Assembly: GCA_963205265.1 (NCBI GenBank)
Contig: CAUJJI010000129.1
Coordinates: forward strand, 1-34,768
Source of the DNA: Pseudomonadota bacterium
GTDB taxonomy: Bacteria > Pseudomonadota > Alphaproteobacteria > Sphingomonadales > Sphingomonadaceae
Direction: 5' to 3'
Length of the DNA stretch: 34,768 bases
How positions within the stretch are numbered: the stretch's first letter is position 1; each line of letters begins with the position of its first letter. Of this stretch, positions 24,920-32,098 are shown one piece after another. The notes under the pieces are model-generated. The model was not told where the DNA came from and made no database searches. It saw only the letters and a program-made list of their open reading frames with translations. Position numbers and translations under genes: made by a program.

Positions 24920-26098
24920 ATGCACTGGCTGACCGACGACCAGCGCGCGCTGCGCGACATGGCTGCGAATTTCGCCCGCAAGGAGCTGGAACCGATCGCC
25001 AACCAGATCGACCTCGATGAGCATACCCCGGACGAACTGGTGGCGAAGGCGGCGGCGCTGGGCTTCTACGGCCTCTACACCTCGCCCGAATACGGCGGCT
25101 CCGGTGCCGATCTCGTCTCGGTCTGCCTGGTCGTCGAGGAACTGGCCAAGGCCAGCCCGGCCTATGCCGGCATGCTGACCGTGCAGATGGTGCTCTGCCC
25201 CAGGACCGTCGAGATCCTCGGCACCGAGGAGCAGAAGCGCCGCATCCTGCCCGGAAGCGCATCGGGCGAGCGGCTGCTCGCCTATTCGCAGAGCGAGCCG
25301 GCCGGCGCCGCGAACATCGCCGGCCATCTCACCAGAGTCGTGCCGGACGGCAACGGCTATCGCATCGACGGCGCCAAGCTGTTCTGCACCCAGGGCACGG
25401 CGGGCACCTGGCTGGTCATGGCCAAGTCGAAGGACCGCGAGGGCAACGAAGGCTACGGCTGCTTCATCGTCGAGCGCGAGGACGAAGGCTTCGCGATCGC
25501 CCCGCACGAGAACAAGCTCGGCTGGCGCGGCACCAACACCGGTCCGATCTCTTTCGACAACGTGTTCCTCGCCGAGGACGACATCCTCGGCGACATCCTC
25601 ACCGGTGGCTTCTCGCACCGCGCCGCCAACCAGGCCAACCTGCTTGCCCACGTCGCCAGCTCGATCGGCTGCGCCCAGGGCCTGTTCGACAAGACGTTCG
25701 ACTATGTCCAGCAGCGGCGCCTTTACGGCAAGGACATGGCCGAACTCCAGCCGATCGCCTACTGGCTGGCGGAATGCCACGCGAAGATCGCGGCATGCCG
25801 GGCCTTGCTCTACGACACGGTGCGCGCATTCGAAGCCGGCGCGGCGACGGCCGACGGCGGCAACATCTGCAAGGCCTTCATCGGCGAGACCTGCTTCGAC
25901 GTCTGCGTCAAGCTGCTGCAGATGTGGGGCGGCAGCGGCATCATGAATTCGACCGGGGTCAACCGCTACATGCGCGACGCGCGCGCCAAATGCGTCGCCG
26001 AAGGCGCGACCGAGATGCATTACGCGATCATCGCCAACAATCTGCTGCACGACCAGCCGACGCTGGTGCCCAGGAACATCGTCAAGACGTCGGGTTGA
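24920..26098 (+). CDS. Acyl-CoA dehydrogenase with canonical catalytic Glu
   Basis: 392-aa acyl-CoA dehydrogenase. SPEYGGSG (55-62), YSQSEPAGAAN (122-132), the FAD/substrate strand IDGAKLFCTQG (149-159) and C-terminal AEGATEMHYAI, where E361 matches the catalytic Glu of EGT-type enzymes. Unlike the pair at 1652-4014 it looks like a self-sufficient homotetrameric enzyme. It would oxidise an acyl-CoA and pass electrons to ETF. The ATG at 24920 has GGGGAGAG upstream. It is co-transcribed with the flavoenzyme, which suggests they act on successive intermediates. It ends 66 bp before the convergent ferredoxin gene; I see no clear terminator in between. Confidence 0.93.
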   Translation: MHWLTDDQRALRDMAANFARKELEPIANQIDLDEHTPDELVAKAAALGFYGLYTSPEYGGSGADLVSVCLVVEELAKASPAYAGMLTVQMVLCPRTVEILGTEEQKRRILPGSASGERLLAYSQSEPAGAANIAGHLTRVVPDGNGYRIDGAKLFCTQGTAGTWLVMAKSKDREGNEGYGCFIVEREDEGFAIAPHENKLGWRGTNTGPISFDNVFLAEDDILGDILTGGFSHRAANQANLLAHVASSIGCAQGLFDKTFDYVQQRRLYGKDMAELQPIAYWLAECHAKIAACRALLYDTVRAFEAGAATADGGNICKAFIGETCFDVCVKLLQMWGGSGIMNSTGVNRYMRDARAKCVAEGATEMHYAIIANNLLHDQPTLVPRNIVKTSG

Positions 26099-26164
26099 GG
26101 CCGGGCGCTAGGTCGAAAGGACGAGCCGGATGGAATGCGTCCACCGCTCCGCTGAGTCTCCAGT

Positions 26165-26485
26165 CTAGTTCTGCGACTCCGGCAGCCGCAGGACCATGCC
26201 TGCCATGTCCTCGACCACCGGCACCTGGCACGACAGGCGCACGCCCTCGCCCTCCTCGTTCCAGTAGTCGAGCATTTCCCTCTCGCTTTCGCGCGGGGCC
26301 GGCATCAGCCGGGCCCATTCCGCATCGAAATAGATCCGGCAGGTGCCGCAGGCGCAGTTGCCCCCGCACTCGGCGAGCACGCCGGGCACGTTGGCGGCAA
26401 CGGCATTCTTCATCAGCGACAGGCCCGGGCGGGCATCGACTTCGGTCTCCTGCCCGTCGTGTTCGACAAACGTGATCTTCACCAT
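26165..26485 (-). CDS. [2Fe-2S] ferredoxin, likely P450 partner
   Basis: 106-aa ferredoxin with ligands C40, C46 and C49 (ECGGNCACGTC; C44 is an extra cysteine) and C86 in RLSCQV, the putidaredoxin/adrenodoxin pattern. It lies 39 bp after the P450 stop on the same strand, a common arrangement for a dedicated electron donor. The ATG at 26485 has AGGA 7 bp upstream; a start 21 bp earlier is possible. Compared with the 105-aa ferredoxin at 1279-1596 it shares the fold but little sequence outside the ligands. Confidence 0.92.
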   Translation of the reverse strand: MVKITFVEHDGQETEVDARPGLSLMKNAVAANVPGVLAECGGNCACGTCRIYFDAEWARLMPAPRESEREMLDYWNEEGEGVRLSCQVPVVEDMAGMVLRLPESQN

Positions 26486-26524
26486 GGTGCTGTCCTTGTC
26501 CTGCATCCGGCGACCGGTCTCGGC

Positions 26525-27808
26525 TCAGACCCTGTCGAACTCCATCCACTGCTCGATGACGCCATAGAGCGAATAGTTGGGGAGGTACTGGAACTGGCGG
26601 GCGTTGGCCGGGCCGTGCCGGCCTTCGTCGAACCGGATGTTCTTCAGCCGCGCCAGCAGCCGCTCCACCGCCACGCGGCCTTCGGCGCGCGCCAGCGGTC
26701 CGCCGGCGCAGGCGTGCAGCCCCCGGCCGAAGGCGACGTGGGTGCGCACGTTCTTGCGGTCGAGATTGAACGCATTCGGCGCCTCGTACTTTGCCGGATC
26801 GCGATTCATCGCGGCGATGTTGAGCATCACGTGCTGGCCGGGCTCGAACGTGAAGCCGCCGATCGTCACGCGGTTGCGGACATAGCGGAACGTGCTCTTG
26901 GTCACGCCTTCGATCCGCAGGGCTTCGTCGACGAAGTCGGGGATCAGAGCCGGTTCGGCCCGCAGCCGGTCTTCGAGACCCGGGTTGTCGGCCAGCAGGC
27001 GCAGCATGGCGGCGAACAGCTGGACGGTCGTGTCCTGCCCGGCGCCGAACAGGAAGGTGGCCACGGCCACCACCGCTTCGGGCGGCGGCAGCGAGCCGTC
27101 GTCGTAGGTCTGCTGGCACAGGCGGGTGAGCACGTCGTCGCGAGGGTTGGCGCGGCGGTCGAGCACATAGCCGTAGAACTGCATCCCCATCCGCGCCAGG
27201 GGATTGGCCGACATGTCGAAGCCGCCGCCGAGATTCCCGGGCATCTGGTTGGGATCGGCCGCCATGCCCCGCACCGAAACACGATCCTCCTCCGGAACGC
27301 CGATCAGTTCGGCAATGACCAGCTGGGCAAAGGGCTGGCCGAAATCGGTCACGACGTTGAACCGGCCCTTGTCGATGAACTCGTCGATGATCTGGTCGGC
27401 AACCTCGTACATGTAGGCCTCGTTGGCCTTCATCCGGGCCGGGGTGATGATGCCGTTGAGGATCGCCTTCGACTTCTCGTGCGCCGACGTATCCTCGGAC
27501 ATGATCGAGGCGAGGTAGCCGTTCTGGGCCCGGCAGCTGTCGATCTGCTCGTCCATCGGCCGGTGCGGATCATAGTCGAGCGGCAGGTAGGGACCGGTGA
27601 CGGTGTTGATCGCCGAGAAGTTCTCGTCGTCGCGGAAGATCGCGCAGCCTTCGTCGTAGCCGGTGACGGCAACGACGTTGCGGTTGCCCAGCGGCACGAT
27701 CGGCCCCTGGGCCCGCAGATACTCGAAGAAGCCGTGGGGATCGGCGGCTATGGCATATTCGGTGAAGACGTCGGTCTTCGCATAGTCGATCGTGGTCTGG
27801 CTGGTCAT
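26525..27808 (-). CDS. Cytochrome P450 (TetR-controlled)
   Basis: 427-aa soluble P450. The I-helix is FGAGQDTT (254-261), the ExxR is E295 to R298 (EALR), and the heme Cys is C367 in FGRGLHACAGGPLAR. It differs clearly from the P450 at 19550-20821 and belongs to another family. It is transcribed with the ferredoxin gene and lies 86 bp downstream of a TetR gene on the same strand. The intervening DNA has a sigma-70-like promoter overlapped by an inverted repeat, so substrate-induced derepression is likely. The ATG at 27808 has GGAGAGG upstream; the longer frame to 27859 runs through the promoter and is rejected. The substrate is unknown. Confidence 0.95.
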   Translation of the reverse strand: MTSQTTIDYAKTDVFTEYAIAADPHGFFEYLRAQGPIVPLGNRNVVAVTGYDEGCAIFRDDENFSAINTVTGPYLPLDYDPHRPMDEQIDSCRAQNGYLASIMSEDTSAHEKSKAILNGIITPARMKANEAYMYEVADQIIDEFIDKGRFNVVTDFGQPFAQLVIAELIGVPEEDRVSVRGMAADPNQMPGNLGGGFDMSANPLARMGMQFYGYVLDRRANPRDDVLTRLCQQTYDDGSLPPPEAVVAVATFLFGAGQDTTVQLFAAMLRLLADNPGLEDRLRAEPALIPDFVDEALRIEGVTKSTFRYVRNRVTIGGFTFEPGQHVMLNIAAMNRDPAKYEAPNAFNLDRKNVRTHVAFGRGLHACAGGPLARAEGRVAVERLLARLKNIRFDEGRHGPANARQFQYLPNYSLYGVIEQWMEFDRV

Positions 27809-27835
27809 CTGCACCTCTCCATCGGATATGCCGCA

Positions 27836-27861
27836 CTTTGCTAGACAGGTGTATAGCAAAG
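27836..27861. promoter_or_regulatory. 26-bp operator dyad overlapping the P450 promoter
   Basis: CTTTGCTA (27836-27843) and TAGCAAAG (27854-27861) are perfect 8-bp inverted arms. Three of the next five inner pairs also match, giving 11 of 13 symmetric pairs. On the minus strand the dyad contains the -10 box of the promoter in front of the P450 gene. A TetR gene lies immediately upstream, which makes this its probable operator. Confidence 0.75.
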
Positions 27862-27879
27862 AAATCCAGGCCCGGTCAA
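27850..27879 (-). promoter_or_regulatory. Sigma-70-like promoter of the P450-ferredoxin operon
   Basis: On the minus strand, TTGACC (27874-27879) and TATACA (27850-27855) are separated by 18 bp, about 40 bp from the P450 start. The -10 box lies inside the 26-bp dyad, consistent with repression by steric block. Confidence 0.6.
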
Positions 27880-27894
27880 ACGCCGCCTGCAGCC

Positions 27895-28494
27895 TCAGCT
27901 TTCGATGCTTGCCTCGCCGGTGCGGGCAAAGCGATCGAGCGCCGATTCGACCACGGCGCGCAGCTTGTCGTGCCCGGCGCTGATGCCGACCGCATCCTCC
28001 TGGACCATGGTATAGGACAGGCTCGCCAGGACGATGGTCGCCACTTCGGGATCGATCTTCGGCTCGATCCCGCGGGCCGCGAGATGGTCCGCGAGGATCC
28101 TGGTCTGCGCCGCACGCGCGGCCTCCGCAGCCTCGCGGACCACGGCGCGCACGGCCGGCCGCCGCGCCGCCAGCGCCGCCAGTTCGAGCGCCAGCAAGGC
28201 GAACTCGCGATCGTTGCTCATCCGCCAGATCGCACGCAGCGGATCGGCGCGCACCGCCGGCTCATTGAGCGCCGCCAGCGCCCGCTGCGAAGTCCTGCGC
28301 ACCAGCTGCACCAGCAGCGCGTCCATCGATTCGAAATAGTAATGGACGATCTGGCGCTTCAGCTCGAGCCGGTCCGCCAGGGTTCGCGCGGTCAGCGCGC
28401 CGTGCCCCTGCTCACGAATGATCGCCTCGGCCGCATCGAGCAGGAGACCGTGCATTTCGGACTCGGGCGCGGCCCGCCGCCGGTTGGAAGCCAT
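27895..28494 (-). CDS. TetR-family transcriptional regulator of the P450 unit
   Basis: 199 aa. The helix-turn-helix at about 32-62 reads GALTARTLADRLELKRQIVHYYFESMDALL, an unusual recognition helix (KRQIVHYYFES) compared with the common TLYxHF form. The C-terminal domain is Ala/Arg-rich and helical. It precedes the P450 gene by 86 bp holding promoter and operator, so it probably represses the P450-ferredoxin pair and may also be controlled by the same site. The ATG at 28494 has AGGA 6 bp upstream. The ligand is presumably a pathway compound (inference). Confidence 0.9.
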   Translation of the reverse strand: MASNRRRAAPESEMHGLLLDAAEAIIREQGHGALTARTLADRLELKRQIVHYYFESMDALLVQLVRRTSQRALAALNEPAVRADPLRAIWRMSNDREFALLALELAALAARRPAVRAVVREAAEAARAAQTRILADHLAARGIEPKIDPEVATIVLASLSYTMVQEDAVGISAGHDKLRAVVESALDRFARTGEASIES

Positions 28495-28551
28495 CGGTCA
28501 TCCTGTTCCTTTGGCCCGACGCCCGTCAAGCCTCGGCCTTGATTCCCGGAC

Positions 28552-29265
28552 TCAGCGCGGGGTCCCGTAGGCGATCGACTGCAGCCGCTGCTGCGCGGCC
28601 CGCACTGCCTGCTGCTTCGCCTGCAGCGATTGCAGCCTCTGGTTGATCGCGGATTGAACGGCCGGATCGCCGGTCTCGATCATCGGCCCGGACAGGCGCA
28701 CGCTCGCGCGATGCTCTTCGAGATAGCGCCCCAGATCGATCGCCTCGCCCAGCACCGTGTCCATCACCGGGACAATGTCCTTGAACGCCGCTGCCGGCTC
28801 GGTCACGAGCCGGGCGTAGGCCTTGTCGTAGACCGGCTTCAGGTCGGCCGGCTGGTCGAGCCCGGCATGGGCCGCATCGGCTTTCGCGAGCGCCCCGGTA
28901 AGGGCGCTGCCCATCGCGTTGATGCCGTCCTTGGCCGCCTGCAATTGATCGCGGCGTGTCATTGTGTCGGCCAGCGAAGAGATCGAGCCGGCCCTGACCG
29001 CGGCCGTCATCTTGGGTGAGACGCTTTCGTCCATGGCCTTGTTGAAATCGGTGATGACCGCATAGTGATCGGCATAGGAACCGAGGCGCGAGCGCTCTTC
29101 ATCGGTGAGCTGCGGCACGTGGATGCCCGGCTTGTCCAGCACGCGGGTCTGGAGGAAGCTGATGAAGGCGGCGCGCTCCTGCCCTTCGTTCGCACTACAG
29201 GCGGCCAGGAACAGCGTCGCGAACGCCAGCCATACCAGTGTCAGACCTGCCTGCCGCTTGCCCAT
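28552..29265 (-). CDS. DUF3053 (YiaF-like) lipoprotein
   Basis: 237 aa. A lipoprotein signal peptide (hydrophobic 7-20, lipobox LAAC with C23) is followed by SANEGQERAAFISFLQTRV. The sequence follows the DUF3053 family of E. coli YiaF: FIxFLQ near the lipidated Cys, LTDEERSRLG, ADAAHAGLDQPADLKPVYDKAY and a C-terminal coiled Gln-rich helix (SLQAKQQAVRAAQQRLQ). The function of this inner- or outer-membrane lipoprotein is unknown. The ATG at 29265 has GGAGAGG upstream; the longer frame is rejected because it would hide the signal peptide. Divergent from the next gene across 145 bp. Confidence 0.88.
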   Translation of the reverse strand: MGKRQAGLTLVWLAFATLFLAACSANEGQERAAFISFLQTRVLDKPGIHVPQLTDEERSRLGSYADHYAVITDFNKAMDESVSPKMTAAVRAGSISSLADTMTRRDQLQAAKDGINAMGSALTGALAKADAAHAGLDQPADLKPVYDKAYARLVTEPAAAFKDIVPVMDTVLGEAIDLGRYLEEHRASVRLSGPMIETGDPAVQSAINQRLQSLQAKQQAVRAAQQRLQSIAYGTPR

Positions 29266-29410
29266 GCCCGCCTCTCCACGAAATCGGCCTTTCGGAAGGA
29301 TTGAACGAGTCGGTGGCCAGCTACAAGCCCTTTCGAGGCGGGCCGGCTTGCGGCGATGGCGGCGATCACTTATCCTCGGCCAAACAGACAGGACGGGGGA
29401 CAGCTCGGCC

Positions 29411-29899
29411 ATGCGCAGACTGACGGCGATCGCGGCACTTGCCTGCCTTTCGTTCACTTCCGTTGCCCAGGCTGCGGGCGATCCCACTTACGGTTACGCG
29501 CAGCGCTCTGCGCCTCGGATCGGCGCAGGTGCCCAGCTGTCCCTCACGGTGCCGCTGGGCGGGCGCCGCGACGATGCCGGACCGCGCCTGTCGCTGCGCG
29601 CCGGCCCCAGCCTGACGCGCGAAGCGGCCGACCGGAACGTCCGGCATACCCGGGTCGCACCCTTCGCCGAGCTTGCACTCCGCCCCGGCCGCTCGACGAC
29701 CTGGTCGCTGGCCGGCAAGCCGATCGCGCAAAGCTTCACGCTGGCCGGCCTGCGCGAGGAACAGGCGCGCCGGGCAGAGGCAGAGCGCAAGGGCGTGTCC
29801 ACGCTCGGCGCGGTCGGCATCGGCATCGGCGTCCTGGCGGTCGCTGCCGGCATCGGCCTGCTGGTGCTGATCGACAAGATCGAGGACAACTCGGAATAG
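29411..29899 (+). CDS. Small exported protein with C-terminal membrane segment
   Basis: 162 aa. A Sec signal peptide (cleavage after VAQA, about residue 21) is followed by a polar, Arg-rich beta-type region (ISAPRIG..LSLTVPLGG, SLRAGPSL) and a C-terminal transmembrane segment (about 130-153, VGIGIGVLAVAAGIGLLVLID) with an acidic tail. I do not recognise a family; the beta pattern recalls small alphaproteobacterial envelope proteins. A GGGGGA ribosome site lies about 10 bp before the ATG. Function unknown. Confidence 0.75.
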   Translation: MRRLTAIAALACLSFTSVAQAAGDPTYGYAQRSAPRIGAGAQLSLTVPLGGRRDDAGPRLSLRAGPSLTREAADRNVRHTRVAPFAELALRPGRSTTWSLAGKPIAQSFTLAGLREEQARRAEAERKGVSTLGAVGIGIGVLAVAAGIGLLVLIDKIEDNSE

Positions 29900-29981
29900 C
29901 GACCGACCGGCAGCGCGCCGCGCGGCGTTCGCCCTGCCCGGATGTGCCACAAGCCGCACCGCGCGCCACAGGAGACTGCCC

Positions 29982-30470
29982 TTGCGTAAGCTTATCTGCG
30001 CCGCTGCCTTGCTGGCCCTGCTCGGCGCGCCCGCATCGGCACAGGTCAGCCTGTCCGCTGCGGAGCGGGCAGCCGTGTTCCGGGCGGCCGGCTTCAAGCT
30101 CCAGCGCGGGCAATGGTCGGCCTGCGGCGATCCCGGCACTGCCGGCTATACCGCGGGCGAGATCGAGACGGTGCGCGACCTCAACGGCGACGGCCGCGCC
30201 GAAGCCGTCGTCACCGAAGGCAGCGCCTATTGCTTCGGCATGGCCGAAGTGGGCTACACGCTGGTCGGCAAGCAGGCCGACGGCAGCTGGAAACGCATCG
30301 CCGGCGGCGCCGGCTTCGCCCGGTTCCTGGCGACCAAGGGCGTCGGAGGCTGGCCCGACATCGAAGTCGGCGGGCCGGGCTTCTGCTTTCCGGTCGAGCG
30401 CTGGAACGGCAAGGCCTATGTGCTGCAGCGCCACCAGTACGAAGGCAAGCCCTGCCGGCCGCAGCGGTGA
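29982..30470 (+). CDS. Exported protein with an FG-GAP-like DxNxDG motif
   Basis: 162 aa. A signal peptide (MRKLICAAALLALLGAPASA) is followed by a periplasmic domain with DLNGDGRAE (a calcium-binding-type DxNxDG loop), then EAVVTEGSAYCFG. Several Cys (about 48, 84, 140 and 157) suggest two disulfides. No catalytic motif is seen. The start is TTG at 29982, supported by AGGAG 7 bp before it and by the intact signal peptide. Separated from the preceding exported protein by 82 bp; probably independent of the catabolic genes. Confidence 0.78.
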   Translation: MRKLICAAALLALLGAPASAQVSLSAAERAAVFRAAGFKLQRGQWSACGDPGTAGYTAGEIETVRDLNGDGRAEAVVTEGSAYCFGMAEVGYTLVGKQADGSWKRIAGGAGFARFLATKGVGGWPDIEVGGPGFCFPVERWNGKAYVLQRHQYEGKPCRPQR

Positions 30471-30474
30471 CTTT

Positions 30475-30492
30475 GCGCTCCCGGCGGAGCGC
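30475..30492. terminator. Strong hairpin, probable terminator
   Basis: GCGCTCC (30475-30481) pairs perfectly with GGAGCGC (30486-30492) around a 4-nt loop, 5 bp past a stop codon. No T-run follows, so it may stabilise the 3' end or act with other factors. Confidence 0.5.
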
Positions 30493-30560
30493 CCCCAAAC
30501 CTCTGGAAAAAGCCGGCCGTGCCCTTGGCCCGAATCCCCCCGACCCTCTAGGGCCGCCGG

Positions 30561-32030
30561 GTGAGTGCTCCCATCCAAATCGGCGTCGACCCTGGCGGCA
30601 GCCCGATCACCATCGACATCGTGGAATTGCTGGCCACCCGCCTGCTGGTGCAGGGCAACAGCGGCTCGGGCAAGTCGCACCTGCTGCGCCGCATCCTCGA
30701 AGAGAGCGCCGCCATCGTCCAGCAAGTGGTGATCGATCCCGAGGGCGACTTCGTCACGCTCGCTGACCTCTTCGGCCACATCGTCGTCGACGGCGCGGCC
30801 TATTCGGCGGCGGAGCTCACCCGCCTGGCCGCGCGCATCCGCGAGCACCGCGCATCGGTCGTCCTCGCGCTCGACGGGCTCGAGATCGAGGCGCAGATGC
30901 GCTGCGCCGCCCTGTTCCTGTCGGCGCTGTTCGATGCCCCGCGCGAGCAGTGGTTCCCGGCGCTCGTCGTGGTCGACGAAGCGCAGATGTTCGCGCCTGC
31001 CGCCGCGGGCGAAGTCAGCGACGAGGCCCGGCGCCTCAGCCTCACCGCGATGACCAACCTGATGTGCCGCGGCCGCAAGCGCGGGCTCGCCGGGATCGTT
31101 GCCACCCAGCGCCTGGCCAAGCTCGCCAAGAACGTCGCGGCCGAAGCGTCCAACTTCCTCATGGGCCGCACCTTCCTCGACATCGACATGGCCCGCGCGG
31201 CCGACCTGCTCGGCATGGAGCGTCGCCAGGCCGAGCAGATCCGCGATCTCGCCCGCGGCCAGTTCCTCGGGCTCGGCCCGGCGATCAGCCGCCGGCCGGT
31301 GGCGGTGCGGATCGGCCCGGTCCGCACCGGCGCGCGCGTCATGGCGCACGAGCTGGCGCCGCCGCCGACGGCCGCGCCCGGCCAGCTGCACGCGCTGCTG
31401 CATGCCGACCTGCACCTGGACGACGGCCCGGCCTGCGCCTCGCCGCCGCCGCCGTCCGCGCCCGAGGCCGAGACGCTCATCGAGCGGATCGAAGCCGTGC
31501 CGCTGGTGGCGGCGGAAGACATCGAAGAGGGCCAGGCCGTTGCCGTCCCGCAAGGCGAGATCGACGCAGCCGTCGACGGCATCCTCTTCGAAATGGCGGT
31601 CGAGGAGGGATGCACTTTCCAGCCCCCGGCCAAGCTGTTCCAGGATTTCTCGGTGCGTTGCCGCATGCAGCGGATCACCGCCGGCCAGGTCGGCATGGCG
31701 CAGTTCCGCCGCCGCTTCGCCATGGCGCTGGCCGGCGTGACCGACGCGAGCGCGAGCCCCTGGCGCGAGATCCTGCGCGTCGCCGGATCGCTGTCGGACG
31801 ACCTGCTCGCCCCGTTCCTGGTCATCGCCCACGCCGCCCACACCGGCGCCCCCTGCCCCGACGACCACGAGCTGGCGCGCATCTACGGCACCAATTCGCT
31901 GGGGCGCATCCGCCGCCTGCTCGAGCATTACGAGCGCAGCGGGCTGATCGTCGTCCGCACCGATTTCAGCGGGCGCCGCTCGGTCGCGATCCCCGAGCTG
32001 GGCCTGTCGACCGAACCGCTCGAAGCCTGA
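30561..32030 (+). CDS. HerA-like P-loop ATPase with C-terminal winged helix
   Basis: 489 aa of the HerA/FtsK-type family. Walker A is GNSGSGKS (32-39); Walker B is LVVVDEAQ (135-142), with E140 the catalytic acid; CRGRKRGL and IVATQRLAKL follow as sensor-type elements. After a Pro-rich linker (about 270-310, with PPPPSAP) a region of unknown fold leads to a C-terminal winged-helix-like segment (IYGTNSLGRIRRLLEHYERSGLIVV). HerA enzymes translocate DNA, usually with NurA nuclease, which is absent here; stand-alone members of alphaproteobacteria are uncharacterised. The start is GTG at 30561 with a weak ribosome site. Confidence 0.85.
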   Translation: MSAPIQIGVDPGGSPITIDIVELLATRLLVQGNSGSGKSHLLRRILEESAAIVQQVVIDPEGDFVTLADLFGHIVVDGAAYSAAELTRLAARIREHRASVVLALDGLEIEAQMRCAALFLSALFDAPREQWFPALVVVDEAQMFAPAAAGEVSDEARRLSLTAMTNLMCRGRKRGLAGIVATQRLAKLAKNVAAEASNFLMGRTFLDIDMARAADLLGMERRQAEQIRDLARGQFLGLGPAISRRPVAVRIGPVRTGARVMAHELAPPPTAAPGQLHALLHADLHLDDGPACASPPPPSAPEAETLIERIEAVPLVAAEDIEEGQAVAVPQGEIDAAVDGILFEMAVEEGCTFQPPAKLFQDFSVRCRMQRITAGQVGMAQFRRRFAMALAGVTDASASPWREILRVAGSLSDDLLAPFLVIAHAAHTGAPCPDDHELARIYGTNSLGRIRRLLEHYERSGLIVVRTDFSGRRSVAIPELGLSTEPLEA

Positions 32031-32098
32031 CCTTGCGGCGTTGACGTCGCCCGCCCAGGCGTGCTTGATCACGCCGCGGGGCCAAGAGGGAGAAGGCA

